From positions 1 through 64,000 of the forward strand of contig QEYB01000991.1 of NCBI GenBank assembly GCA_017562135.1: 64,000 nt of DNA, written 5' to 3'. The notes under the pieces are model-generated. The model searched no databases. It had not been told where the DNA came from and saw only the letters and a program-made list of their open reading frames with translations. Shown here one piece after another: positions 1 through 12,103 of the stretch (within the stretch, counting starts at the first letter, position 1; each line of letters opens with the position of its first letter). Origin of the DNA: Dipylidium caninum (taxonomy: Eukaryota; Platyhelminthes; Cestoda; Cyclophyllidea; Dipylidiidae). The position numbers were made by a program, and so were the translations under genes.

Positions 1-949
1 CAGCGTATTAACACGTTTTCGTTGTCGGGTGAGAAGGCTTTGATATTAAAGATAAGACCGTTATACCTTCAAATAAAAACTTTATCTGTATCATGAGACC
101 TTTTAATGCTCATTGGCCCTTGGTAAATGGAATTTACCTCGTGGCGTAGACTATGGAATTTGGGTGCTTTTATAACGCTCAATCTATTACTTTGACACTT
201 AACGGGCATTGGAAATTCATATAATTATTGCTCTTCTTTCTTATTCCGCACGGTATACATAACTGATCGCTGTCTGATTTACTCTTAGGTATCTATGCTG
301 TTATTCTCGACGGGGGCATATATTTGAAATAACTTGTCTGAGACCCTCTCATTCTACCATGAGATATTTGAGGTGATAGGTCGATCATAAGGAGCCGGGT
401 GGGTGTTTTCCACATGTCTAGCGATTGATGCCAAGAATTCGTAAGTTTCGTTACACACGCGGTAGGCGCACAGGGGCGCGCGCAACCGGCAACCCCTTAT
501 GTCGCGCTCTCGAATGTGTGCTGTCTTGCTACGGTCAGCGATCCATCACATCGTCTGGATAGCGTATTTAAGACTGCTGAGAGCATATATTCTCAAAAAA
601 CTCTTGCAATGTCGCCAAAGTGAGTGGCAAAACTGTCACGCTCGTGTCTGACGCTGCATACGAGTCTGTAAGTTACTTCTCGCTAGAATTGTTAACCCAT
701 CGAGATTAACACTGGTTCACTAAGGAGTGTATTTTGTCGAGGGAGCATTAAGATGCGTGTCTGTAAACACTTATAAGGTCTGTGACCTTTTTATTAAAGT
801 CAAGAATTCCAGATATTGTGTGAATCCTAATGATCCGGATTTAACTATTCAGGCTTTATTGTGGAGCATATTTTGCGCTAGCCTCACCTGTATGATGAAT
901 TCCTTATTATAACGCTAGGAATGTAAATGTCCGCGTTAATGGTACGTAG

Positions 950-1136
950 GGTAGGGTTCCGTCCCTTTCGTCGTCCAAAATTACAACGTTTGAAATCCGT
1001 GGAGGACGAGCAAGAGATTGAACGGGATGTTACTCCGGCGGGTGGAGAAAAAAAATGGTTTGGAAAGGGAACACGCCGGGCAGCGAGGAGGCTCCCGCAG
1101 AATGGGAACGTGGACGTTAGATCTTCCGACCAGTAA
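950..1136 (+). CDS. possible last exon of a gene entering from the left
   Basis: After an AG at 948-949 one frame stays open for about 61 codons to a TAA at 1134-1136. It encodes a basic and acidic peptide beginning VGFRPFRRPKLQRLKS, with an internal EDEQEIERDV stretch and an arginine-rich tail. An in-frame TAA at 924 means the exon cannot extend far upstream unless it starts with the ATG at 927. The exon would enter in phase 2. An ATTAAA at 1148-1153 could serve as poly(A) signal. Another exon-like segment ends at 667 just before GTAAGT, but its phase does not join to this one. No domain is recognised. The alternative is a chance open frame. Confidence 0.3.
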
Positions 1137-4100
1137 TGTCTTTTCTTATTAAAATGCACATGCTTTCTGTCCAGTCTGGTGGCAGGTTAAACTTTTGACA
1201 AAAAGGATGTTAAATTTGCGTCTAAAAATTATATCTTTTTCCTAAAAAATACACAGCTTGCTTACCATTTTACGGGCAAAATTCGAGATTTGAAGTCCCT
1301 TGCTCATTCACTTTGTTCGTTTCGCATATTTAAGCGTTTCATTTGTTTTTTTTTTTAATGGACGATTTATCCTACCATTTTTTGTATAACTTAACCTAAT
1401 ATCTGAAATAAATCTTTGTGTTGATTTGATTAATCCTCGCTATAAGTCTACAAGTCCATCGTTGCAAATGTTGTATATTATGCGTCGTGTAATGAGCTGA
1501 AATATTTCATTTCTGCGGTCACTTACATAACCAGTTATACTTTTGGCAGTTTGTTTTTATGTAATCTACCAGTAATAAACTAAATTTTTCCGACTCTTAC
1601 ATATCTAACTTTTAAAATTAACTCAAAGTTTTTGAGACGTCGCCTGTCCTGTTATCTTGATGCTTTGAAACAAATTGCCTGCAAATATCCCGCTTTTTCA
1701 GATGCGGATGTTATTTAATTTTTTATTTGATAATTTGTGTTGGATCGATTCCTGTCAGTTTAGCTAATTACCCGTCCTTCTATGTTACTTTTGTTCGGAA
1801 ATTCAGGTCTGGGCTAAGGGTGAATGGAATTTAACTTCTTATCATCTTACACTCCAGTCCTTTAATCTCTTTTGCCCCTACTAGTGACAGTATCAGCGAA
1901 AATAAGGTAACATTTTTATTTGTTTGCGCACACTCAACCAATCCTGATGCTAAGCGCTTTGCCGTGGAGGGCCAAAATTTACGTTACTACAATGTTTCAT
2001 TATCACTATCTCCTGATTGGTTACTTGTGTAGTGCTTCTTCTGCAAGGTGCACTTTCTGTAAAGTTAAATGTACAATGATGCTAAATCTAGGTCGTAGAT
2101 GGAGCCTGCGCGCGTCGTGCACAAATCAATGTTATAATTGGGGTGAACTGATCATTGTTTGTCATCGACTTAGGTGCACTACAGTATAAATGCTTAAACA
2201 CACTGGCACGCAATAAAGGAAGGATTTGTGCGAGCAATTCTTCCTGTATATCTCATGGGATGATGCTGCTAACCGTCGTGTGATTTTCTACACCCTCTCG
2301 CTCTTATCAGAGTCAGAATGGAATGGGAGACACTGAAAACGCGGGAGCCTGAATAGGGAGAAGAGCAGGGCTGGTGTGTGGAAGGGATCTCGAGTGCCCT
2401 TATCGGTATCCTCGCGGTTTCCCGGCGGTGGTGGGCAGACGGCAGAGGGCCGCCATAAGATCCACTTAGCACACGACAGGTGAAAGATGGGTGAATGAAT
2501 CAAGTGACTGATACTGTCGACCATCGATGAGAAGGGTCGGTTGCGGCTCGTCAACAGCAAAGGACCACGTCGTGGAGGCGTGGGCGATCTCCGAAGAGGC
2601 CGGTTCGATTGCGGTCGTGGTGGTGGCGCTCCCCTCCTAGGGACGGCGAGGGCACGTGGAGGGTTTTGTTACAGGCGAACGTGCGGGTGAAATGAATTTT
2701 TAAATATTGCAAGCTGCAAGGCGTTCCAGAGTTTGTGATAGTTAATCCGAATGTTTGCTGTAAACTTTTTTGTTGGCAAGATTCTCAGGTATGAAGAGTG
2801 ATATTTGCACTATATATGTCTAGGTATCACGGACTGAGAACAATACTGCGAAGTAGAGAGGTAAGAAAGTCATGTTTCACGAGTGAGAATATTCTGAATG
2901 GCGTGATTTGTGTGTCAGTAATAGGTGACTAAAGCGAAACAGTTTGGTTGCGCAGGACCTGTAGTGTGCTTCTCGGTGGTGCTGCTTCTACTAATGTCTC
3001 CTTTCCCAGTTTTCTTGGTTAAGTGCTCTTCTTATTATTGTGCGGCCTCATACTCGCTTTATTGAGGAGGCGAAATGTATTTTATACGAATCCATCAAAC
3101 ACCGAAAGTTTGAGAAGTAAGGAAAATAGTAAGTCATATGCGAAGCTTTTTAACTGCCCCTTGCTTGGGTTTCGTCACCTACGAGCATCATACTGTATAT
3201 ATCCGCCTTCCTAATAGCTTTTGTAGCAGTGTTTTTTTGAGTGTGGGTCGTGATTTCGTTTGGTAGAAATTATTGGAAGAAGGATAGGCTTTGACATGAA
3301 GTTGGAACCAAGTTCATGAGCGGTTGATCGCGAGAAGCCTAAATGATGGCGGTAGGGTTCAGGCTGTTGAGTGAAGGTGCGAAGAAGGAGTTGCTGATGG
3401 GGACGTTTCGAGCGTAGGCCATGGAACCCCTGGGGCCAGTAAATAGGCTCATGCCCCCCCAAAAGACACAAAAATTTGTGTTGGTGTCCGTCGTCGAATT
3501 ACTAAACTTCTCTGGATATCGTGTTATATGCGAGCCAAGCAGTTGATGTTGTGAGTGCCTTCCTTTAGGTAGTTCCTCAATCCCCTCGCTAATCGCTCGC
3601 GCTCCTCCTTCCCGCTATTCTCCACCCTCTATAAGTTTTTTGTCGCGAACTGACAGTTTGGTGCGCTTTTTTATCTTTCACGATAAGCAACGAAACTCAC
3701 AGCAGCATTGTTCGCACACCACTAACAACACCACCACGACAGAAGGACATTTGTCCCGCGCTCAATACTCGTTCTTGCGTTGTGTTGCGGGTCACCTGAA
3801 CACCTCGCGTTATGTGTATGATGACGGGCTGACGAACTTTTCCATGCCATCTTTGCAATCAAAAGTATAAAGCCCCCACATCTCCGCTCACATTGTTGAA
3901 TTTTACAAATGATCATAAAATGCATGTACGGTAACTGGGCCTCGCCTTTCTCATTCGAGTGGATGTTTATTGTCCGCGGTACTAGGTCGCGGGTTGATTT
4001 GGAAGCTGCGGTGAATCTTCAGGTGCGAAATTCCACTTTCTTGTTCATGGGCTTCGTTTGTTTATTGTAGAAAGTGCATGGTGTGTGTTTAGCGGAGATA

Positions 4101-6498
4101 TTTGTGCCTGCTTCGGGCGTCTTTACTTCTTTTCTTTCGGCGGCCAGTCAGAAATCACAGGTGGCTGGTTTTGGGTGTGCTTTGGTGTTTGTCGCAAGGA
4201 GTGGCTTCCCTCTGAGCATGTCGCCTTGTTTCCTCTTGGATTTGATGCAAACGCGATCTAACGGTGTCTCATGTGACAGCGGTGTTGTTTTGTTCCGTTG
4301 ACGTTTGCCTCTCAGACTTTGAAACTGTAGACTTTTGAATGTGGGGGTGTGGGGTGGAGACGTACTTGTCCGGTTCTTAATCGAAAAGTAGTTGGGGCTT
4401 CCGGGTGTTGGTACACTGGTGGCGTGGAACGGGCCTCGATTTGTGTGCTTGCGAGGCGCCCGCAGCGTCGCAACTAAACCGATTAGAATCTTTTTTCGTC
4501 GCGGAGCAGGCTGTCGCCACCAAAATAGAGGCGATGCTACTGGCGCTCAACGAGGTTCAACTAAGAAGGCTTGCTTGAACTTTGTATAAGCAAGAGCGGA
4601 CCATCACAGGCTGACTTCGACAGAAGTCGTTTTGGATTGTTTACACGAAAAAAAGGTTGTGTTAAGGTGTTGCTCAGGTGAGCGCGGACAGAGTGTGGTC
4701 CGTCAAGGCGTTTGTCGCGCAGCAGGGATCCGCAGGCTTGAGTAGGAGTTTCCATTTGCAGGTGATTTTACCTCATTGTATAATAATTGGCAATTTTAAA
4801 AATTTATGCTATTTAAATAGCAGACATCTCTGGGACGAAAAACAGATGTCAATCTATGGATGACTTTCCCTTTTAGACATTTACTCTCTCACAGCATAAA
4901 TTATAGCAAATTCAGATTTACTGAAAATGTAACTGCTCGGATCTCTTCGGTCGTGTAAACCACCGCATATTTTTATTCGCACCTCGAACGCGCACAGATT
5001 GCAATGAGCGATGGCTTAAATGTTTTTTGAGGGTGCAATACGTAGATAAAAATTTGCAGTCTGTGGAGACGAGACAAGTGTACTGTGACTACGCATTGGC
5101 TTTCGCTTCGCTTTAGTAGGGAGTTTGAGCAGATGTTTTTAGAAGGTAATGGGATCTAACATGTGCGAGAGGTACTAAAAGAGTCATTGGAAAAAGGTGC
5201 TGGGGAAATGTGGCTGTGTTATATTAGAATAGGGATAATTATACAGATTTGCCTCTTCGCGTGAGAACAAAGCAACTTGAACATCAACCGGAGATCGAGC
5301 TACTTTAACTATGGCAGTGTAGAGGTTTATGGAGACAACCCGTTCAAGAAGATGCAGTGACGACAGTTTAAGGTACAAAAATGTTGTTGGTTAATCATGT
5401 TGCCATCAGAGGGCATCATTATTATCCCCTTTGTATTTGAAAATTACTCTGTAGTCTTAATTATCTACCGTCATTATTGAGAAACCTGTTCTATACGCGC
5501 AATTATGTTTGCCTTGTGTACAAAGGGGCCATACTCTAATGTTGAAAACATGGTTTTTTCTCCGTTTTGTTTGAGATGCTGAGGCCTGAGAGAGATTCTT
5601 CGAGGCGTGACAAAACGTTGTAGTTAACCACTTTCGCCCGACGTTATAATTCTTACGCTTGTTATATGGTTTATCGATAAAATTAGTTTGATGAGTACCG
5701 CTATTATCGATTTTACTGTTTGAATCACCAAGCACTGTCAGATCTCAAATTTTGTCTGTACTACAATAACGCTCATTGACCAGAGCCCAAACTCCTGTGA
5801 GATGTGCAGGGCAACGAAACATGAACTCTCCAAGACAAAAGGCGGAGCGTAAACCATATATTTGCGAAAGAAGTGTTCGGAAGCGCAGTGGTTATTGAGC
5901 AGACGATAGTGGTGTGTATTAATTAACTTATGTCTAAAATAATTGGCAGGTGTAGAGGTCGAGCTCGGATTAATCCGTATCAAGAAATGAGCGATGAATT
6001 TCTTAAGTGAAGATGGGTTTATTAGCGCAGAGCCATAAATCCACCATAGGGTAAGGCTTGTTGGTTCCCACCTAAAAATTAGTTAAAGAATAATAGTTAA
6101 TCTTTTAATGTTCAATGAAACCAATTACTGCACTCATTTTCTGTAAATAAAATTCAGCTCCAGCCATCAAAGTAAAGTGCAAATCTTAATGCTTTATTGG
6201 TAAAATTTTTAACTTTATCCAAAAAAATAGTCTGTACTATGTATGATAAATTCTTATAAAGGTTAAAAGACTGCGATTGGGAATGTCCTATCTGATCTGA
6301 ACACATATTATTTTACCAATTGGCTTGCCAGAAAGCGTCGAGTTTTGAGAGCCATATTGAAAATTGAAGCGATTTCTGACCCAGGGGCTTTTTTGTCACT
6401 GTTTTTCCTCCCACTTCGACCATATCAATGAGGCTTAGACATTTTGTTTAATACCTGAAACCCAATAAGTCGTATATTTATACACACGAGATTTCACT
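1137..6498. other. AT-rich intergenic stretch, no convincing gene
   Basis: About 5.4 kb between the possible left-edge exon and the zinc-cluster gene. Only short open frames occur on either strand, with no recognisable domain, transposon or tRNA. One exon-like segment at about 4465-4575 (plus strand) is listed separately. Composition is clearly AT-rich apart from a more GC-rich patch around 2.3-2.7 kb. Confidence 0.6.
4465..4575 (+). CDS. weak exon-like segment with helical peptide
   Basis: After CCCGCAG (AG at 4463-4464) a frame without an ATG start reads SQLNRLESFFVAEQ, then KIEAMLLALNEVQLRRLA and a TGA at about 4573-4575. The heptad-like spacing of L, I, V and A suggests an amphipathic helix, unusual for the surrounding non-coding sequence. 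No partner exon was found and the opening is only about 36 codons, so chance is a real possibility. No function is proposed. Confidence 0.15.
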
Positions 6499-8259
6499 AT
6501 GGACACTACAACCGAATTTCTTACAGCCTTCTTTTCCCAAAAATTTTCATCATTTGAAGAATTTCACAGTCAACTGAAAGAGTTCGAGAAGGTAAGTATA
6601 CTTTATTTTGACTCTTTTGTCAGTTGACTGGGTCTATATACATAATACAAAGCTCCAAGTTCCTTCCTCAAGACCATCCCGATAGGGGAAGGCTGGTGTA
6701 CAGTGCGCTTCAGTATACATGTTACCACTTTGGTATTTGTCAAAATGCAGCTACCCCCCGACGCAATCAGAGGTAAGGAATGAAGCCTTAAGTCATTCTA
6801 AAGAAACTCCCGGGGCTCCTGTGGGTCAAGAATAAGCCTCTCGGCCATGAACGGAAAATTGTGGATCACGAAATATCACATGATACATAATCACTCACCA
6901 TTACCCGAAACTGTAAAGATTGATCAAAGTGTCCGAAGACTTCAGGTGCAAGAATCCGGTAAGGACGAACTTGTTATTAGCGATGGTACGTCCGCATTTT
7001 TGTTAGATTACGCTGTATAGATGTGCAAGTTGTTTTGGATGATATCGTTGATCAGCTCCCGAAGCACGGTATATCCCTTGATTCGAGCAGAGGTAAGAAA
7101 CTGTGGGTAATAATCTTCATGGGTAGTTTCACCAGGTAAAACTCCGCAAAGGCCGATGCAAGAACGCAAGGCTGCTGCGAGAGACCGCCTAGCTGCTAGG
7201 ACTAAGAAGGCTAGGGGTCTGAAATTGGCTCCTTGTCTTCGCCGTTTAGCGGAATTGGCCGCAGCCGGTTCTGGCCCTGATTTTCACAAACATCTTGGTG
7301 AATTGGAAACTCTAGTCGAGATTTGGAAACGTGGAGATATTTCATCGTTGGCCTCTGGAAGTTCAGGTGGTATTTGCACTATTAGTAATTCTGTGACTCC
7401 ATCACAAACTGATTCCATAGCGATTGCGAAAGCAGTCGAGAATCTTTTCCGGAAACAGAAGGCCATGGAGAACCCAAATTCCGTATCCACCGAGGAGACG
7501 ACAAAGCTTCCTGGTCGTCCCCCAAAAGCTGCTCAAATAGTTACTCCAGTCGTGGCTGGAAACACCGTTTCAGTCATTCAATCTTCCCCACAGCCTATTG
7601 TGTTAAAACAGGCTCTCGGTTCCCAATCTGGTGCCTTTATCAATAGTCCGGGCGTTGTCACTCTCCCCTCGAACACTGTTACAACTCTACCCAAGGATGT
7701 AGTAATAGCGGACGCCGGGAACGGCCATTTGCAATTAATTAATAATGCCTCCATTATTACGACGAGTGGCCAAAAAGTCGATAACGGGGTGGCTGAAGGA
7801 CAGCCCATTTTGGGATATGTTATTCAACCGATGACTTCCATTTCCGGTGGGCAGACCATCATACCCACGACCGCCGTGATCACATCGACTAACTTCGTTC
7901 CCATTGCGCCAAAACTTCCAGTCAGCGAGACGTCAATACAGTCATTTCAGCCCATTCCTCCACCCCCTCCTAAAGCCGTACGCCCACCGATGCCTATATG
8001 TAAGCCGAAAGTGATGAAACCCCGAGGTAGGCAGCCCAAGTTTAAATCAAACATAGGCGATGGACTGCTGACAATGTCTGAGGGGCCAGTGGTGACGCGG
8101 TTTGAGGACGACGGTCAACCGAAACCGTGGACACCTATGATTATGGAGGGGGATTCCTGCTCCTATTTCCTTTTTGTTGAAGATGCAAATTACTACTATT
8201 CACCGGAGGAAGACGCTTGGCTACCTCTTGATCAACGAACGATGGCAGTTGATGCATGA
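6499..8259 (+). CDS. ZSWIM3-N/FAR1-type zinc-cluster protein, six exons
   Basis: Exons 6499-6591, 6624-6772, 6804-6912, 6946-6985, 7021-7092 and 7127-8259 join in phase to give 531 residues. The introns are 32, 31, 33, 35 and 34 bases, all GTA...AG. The N-terminus (FFSQKFSSFEEFHSQLKEFE, residues 11-30) followed by C64-X22-C87-X21-H109-N-H111 matches the FAR1/WRKY-GCM1-like zinc cluster at the start of ZSWIM3-type proteins. The region around GKLWITKYHMIHNH is the usual last strand with the zinc-binding HxH. Most of the rest (residues 165-500) is Ser/Thr/Pro/Val-rich and probably disordered. It carries two AT-hook-like patches, GRPPK and PRGRQPKFK. The last 50 residues contain an acidic and aromatic segment with a YYYSPEEDAW motif. 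No SWIM or transposase domain follows, so this is a stand-alone derivative. A nuclear, DNA-binding role is inferred from the family, not shown. The ATG at 6499 is chosen because it begins the family-like helix. Confidence 0.88.
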
Positions 8260-8517
8260 GAATAAGTGTCCACTACTCCACTGTACAGAGGTCTCTCCTA
8301 GTTTCAGATGTTTTACGCACCATGTACCTTAACAATTTGTGAAATAACGTCAGCTTGAATATAATAACTAATCTTGTTATTAATAACCAATGTATATTTC
8401 AAACCTCTTGATTTCTTGTGTTTTGTTCAAACGGGAGGTCATATTTTGGTTTTGTTTGCTTGTCGTTGTTTTGTTTGCGATGGAGTCGTAACAAATCCGG
8501 CCAAGCCTTGAGATTAC

Positions 8518-8540
8518 GGAGGAGGAGGAGGAGGAGGAGG
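8518..8540. repeat. (GGA)n microsatellite
   Basis: Seven to eight tandem GGA triplets about 260 bases downstream of the zinc-cluster gene stop codon. Confidence 0.95.
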
Positions 8541-8856
8541 TGAAATGGGGCTTCGGGGCGGCACTCCGAGTTGTCGTGTTGACAAAGTCACACGCTACTG
8601 AAGTCCGCTAGGTAGCGAGGAAATTTTTTGAGTCGCTCCTGCGTTCATGTGGCGGTGAGGAGAAGAAGCATTCAAAACAGAGTTTGTGCAAGAGTTGGGT
8701 GGTCAGCTGCCAAGGACGTGTTGCACTCTATGCTCAATTGGATGTAAGTGCTGGCTAAGGATGAGACCCTGGAGGCAGTGAGATCACTGCCTGTACAGTC
8801 TCCACTCCCTTATTACTGCCTCGACGCACCACTGGCCATTTCTCTCTGCATTAGAG

Positions 8857-9233
8857 ATGTCGCAAAGCAAGCCTTCATTGAGAGCCACAACCGGGAAGGA
8901 AATTCGTGACCGACTTTCTCTGCCAAAGAGACGTGATGTAAAATGTTCAACGGTGAGTGTTGGGTGGTGAAGCTTTCCTCCCCTTGCGAAGAGAAGGTCC
9001 GGTCTTAGTCTGCCAAGTGCGTACATCACGGAAGGTGCCACTTTCACGTCAAATTCTAACATGGTATCGCGTCGCCCCGCCCCATGTCGTCAGGAGTCTT
9101 GCCGCATGCAAGTGAGGTCGACTCTCTCACTATTCTGTAGGAGCGTCGTGTCCGATTCTATCGCTTCCCTTCGTCCACTGAATATAGGATGTTTAAGATG
9201 CAGTTTTGCAATTCTCTCACGAATGCCGACTAA
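8857..9233 (+). CDS. candidate small mini-intron gene, 102 residues
   Basis: Exon 1 (8857-8952) starts with ATG and encodes MSQSKPSLRATTGKEIRDRL plus 12 residues up to a GTGAGT donor. Removing a 39-base intron (8953-8991, pyrimidine-rich before the AG) keeps the frame and skips a TGA at 8968. Exon 2 (8992-9111) ends at a GTGAGG donor, and a 29-base intron (9112-9140) leads to exon 3, which encodes ERRVRFYRFPSSTEYRMFKM and stops at 9231-9233. The protein is basic. RVRF fits the RVxF pattern used to dock protein phosphatase 1, but such a short motif is weak evidence. After the stop the same frame stays open to about 9310, so an extra intron may remove the stop. Unspliced, exon 2 runs on in another frame to 9351. 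No family is recognised. It sits between the zinc-cluster gene and the first four-span gene. Confidence 0.38.
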
Positions 9234-9508
9234 TGGACCCACCTCGCCGAAAATGGAAGGAGATTTGCAGATGTGGAAGATATATTCTGCTTCTCCACTG
9301 TCATACCAGGTAATTTTGTTTTATCGAATAAGAGCTCATAAGCATGAGTGAATTTTTGTGGTGAGGAAATTCACTGTTAGTTTAGCGCACGCGCGCACAC
9401 AGTTGTAGCGAACTTCTGACTAATTAGGTTGACCTGCCTAACTGTCACATTTGGTTCTGTGTCACCTTGTGTGGTCCGAGGCTTTGCGCATAGTCAACCA
9501 CAGAGTAG

Positions 9509-9525
9509 GCTATAATTTATAGCGA
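9509..9525 (+). promoter_or_regulatory. TATA-like element before first four-span gene
   Basis: An AT-only stretch (TATAATTTATA) lies about 45 bases before the ATG at 9565, in a locally GC-rich context. The position would give a very short 5' leader. It is a composition-based guess. Confidence 0.25.
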
Positions 9526-9564
9526 CGTTGACGCGTCGGAGGCGGCCTTCACACTCAGCCAAGA

Positions 9565-10023
9565 ATGGCGTTGAGCGAGGTGGTGATAACCTGTCTGGTC
9601 ATATCGCTGACCCTCTACATAGTGGCGATCGCCGTCGACGCCTGGCCATGCGGCGGATTGTTCAGGGAGTGTCACGCAGTGAGCGGAAACAACACCGCTG
9701 CTCTTGTCTACGACTACAAGGTGATCGGCGGACTCCTGATAGTCTGCATCATCTCAGCCGGCGTCAGCCTCATCTGCTCCCTGGTCGCGCTTCTCCTGCA
9801 GGATATCTGGATCCGCATCGTGGCCTACGCGACCTCCTTCATTGCCTTTGTGCTGGCACTCACCATGGAAATCTTCTTCCACACGAGGATCCACTACGAC
9901 TGGTCGTCGTTTTTAACCACGGTCGGTGCCACTTTGTGTTTCCACGTCTTTTTTGTACAAACCACTGACCTGGTGTATAGGAAATGCCGGCCAGAGGCAC
10001 ATTTCACACCGGAGTTCATGTGA
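9565..10023 (+). CDS. four-span membrane protein, copy 1
   Basis: An intronless frame of 152 residues has four hydrophobic segments at about 5-26, 53-78, 81-103 and 117-135. Between segments 1 and 2 there is WPCGGLFREC (W27, C29, C36) and a possible glycosylation site N42-N-T, which places this loop outside the cell or in a lumen. The pattern recalls the W-GLW-C signature of the claudin/PMP22 tetraspan proteins, but the loop is shorter (about 26 residues), so the relationship is only suggestive. A paralogue lies 2 kb downstream on the same strand; by eye they are about 40% identical, with AWPCGGLF, YDY-VIGGLL, ALT-EI--HT and DWS-FL shared. This conservation with divergent DNA shows that both copies are under protein-level selection. 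A role in epithelial or tegument membranes is speculation. A second in-frame ATG upstream is not present. Confidence 0.85.
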   Translation: MALSEVVITCLVISLTLYIVAIAVDAWPCGGLFRECHAVSGNNTAALVYDYKVIGGLLIVCIISAGVSLICSLVALLLQDIWIRIVAYATSFIAFVLALTMEIFFHTRIHYDWSSFLTTVGATLCFHVFFVQTTDLVYRKCRPEAHFTPEFM

Positions 10024-12103
10024 CCGCTGCGGCCTTTCACCGCACTCTCACCCGCCCATTTCTTACCACAAACTTTACATCCTTTCTGTGCTTTCAGTAC
10101 GAGTTGCCGCGTCTCATTTACCATTTTGCTAAAAAGACAAACGGGTAATTAGCATGTTTGAACAAGTGGTGAAGACGTCTTGGCACCAGTCAACTGCCTA
10201 ATGCAAATCCATGCTCCTTCCGGCCCTTCTGGCGGCGGGAGCGGAGCGGAGAGCTGGGCGATAGAAGAGCTCTTTCCGGAAGTCACAAACACCCTCAAGT
10301 GACAGGGGTTTTAGCAGTAAGGAGGAGGAATATACACAAGGGACAGGAAACTTTTGTCCGTATGAGAGAAACACATTCATGCACGGAAACAACGAAGCCG
10401 TTGAAACTGCCAATTTGGCATGGGCTTAGCTGTTAGGTCAAAGCAATGATAGTCTCCAAAAATCTAGCTCCCAGCGATGGCTTACAGCGCTGAAATGTAG
10501 TGGGAAGGATATACTGCGGCCCGTTGGAAGGAATCGCGGGACTGGGAGGAGGGAGAGAGGCACTGCGCAGGAGGAAGGCGTGGCGTCGGGCGCTAAAATG
10601 CATTGCAGTTTCTGGGCATAAGTGGGGAAGCGGGACTGGTGGGCCATCCACGGGTTTATTAGTCCGGTTGCGGATGCGTTTGACTGGTCGCTTTGAACGC
10701 CAATTCTTCGCCGTCTTCGTCCCTCGTCTTCTGACATCTCACGAGGAGGTCGAGCTGGCGACCTGCGCAGCAGCATGGTGCGTAGGATCGTTTTAGAGAA
10801 AGACATTAGGAGGTTAAAGCCTTGGAGGAAGCGAGGGTAACCGCGGAACCAGGTGAATGGCCGTTGTGAGCGCTGCGAGACGCGCGGGGAGCGGTGAAAC
10901 GGGCTCTCCTTGAACTCCTTCGACCAAGATTAAAATGCACCTGCGTTGTTTTATGGTAAGACGCACGAGTGCCTAAGCTGACGCCTAAAGTAACGTTTAA
11001 AGAAATAGTAAAGAGGCAAGTGAGGGGCAAATGAAGAGGGTAGAGGTTCGTTAAGCCCTTCAAGAACGCCTGTAGGCAAGAACCGGGGAAGAAACCTCAG
11101 TGAGGCAGTCTGCTGACTGTCGAAGGTGAAGCAGAGGCCGGCGACCTCTTCGCGCCCAGGCGTCGAACCTTGTGGAGAAGGGAGGAAACAAGACGTCTGA
11201 CTTGCGTCCATTTGAACCAACAAGGAAGTAGCGGAGCCAGAAGATGATGCTGTTTGGTGCAGCATTTACACCAACGGTGAAGCCTAAGTGTAGATATGAG
11301 GAAATAAAACAGAAAGGAGACTTAGTGACACCGAGATCTACACGAAAAGGGCACCAACAATGAGCTGTTTGCTTTCTTCCAAACATTTGCAGTCGGAGAT
11401 TTGAGAAATCTGATGAAAGTGACGCAAGCGGCTCTAAACCGCTGCCCATTCACTGGAAATGGGGGTAAAACAACGGCGGGTGAGGGGATTTACAGCATCA
11501 CCTTCCCTACGAGGAGGGAGGAGGGAGGAAAACGTCGGTTAAACTTAGCTGGGCAACAACAGGGTCTCACGGGGTTCCCCTGCATATGCTGTCACGCCGG
11601 GACTCAGACTAAGACTATTAAACCCAGGCGGACCCTGAAAGGTGACGTAAAAGTCGGCAGAGACGCAGAAGGAAACGAGAGTTGGGAGGGTGTCAATAGG
11701 ACGGAGCTCCGCTGTTTGCCATACCGTTCCGCTACGAAGTGTCGAAGCTTCCGAGGCCGGAGAAGGAGGAGACGAAGACAGAGGAACCGCGAGAGCACGA
11801 CTATAGCAGTGGTTGTCATTGAATCATGAGCAGCTCATTCTTACCATCAAAAGCACCAAATCTCGGTGCATGTCGTTCCTCCTCCGGTTGTGAGGGGAAA
11901 TCTTGTCCCGCAGTGGTTGCATACCAACATTCCTCAAGTGGCGCCAACAAGGCCGGCAGAATGCCACATCAAAGGCGGTGGAGGCAACCTCGTTTACAGC
12001 GGAGGCGGGGGGAGAGCGTTGGTGGGCTCGTTGTCACCCATAAATGACACGTCTTTGACAAGCCTCTCGCACACATACACACAAACACACACACGCTCAC
12101 ACA
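10024..12103. other. spacer between the four-span paralogues
   Basis: GC-rich spacer of 2.1 kb. The open frames seen on both strands overlap one another and have no recognisable domain. There is no AATAAA close to the first gene's stop. A CA-rich tract (12069-12102) ends directly before the second gene's ATG. Confidence 0.6.
12069..12102. repeat. CA-rich microsatellite abutting a start codon
   Basis: An interrupted (CA)n tract of about 34 bases ends one base before the ATG of the second four-span gene, so it would lie in its 5' leader or core promoter. Confidence 0.85.

Noticed and set aside
570..667. Exon-like segment NVAKVSGKTVTLVSDAAYES ending at GTAAGT
   Set aside because: The coding look is fair, but its phase does not match the candidate exon at 950-1136 and no start or acceptor could be fixed.
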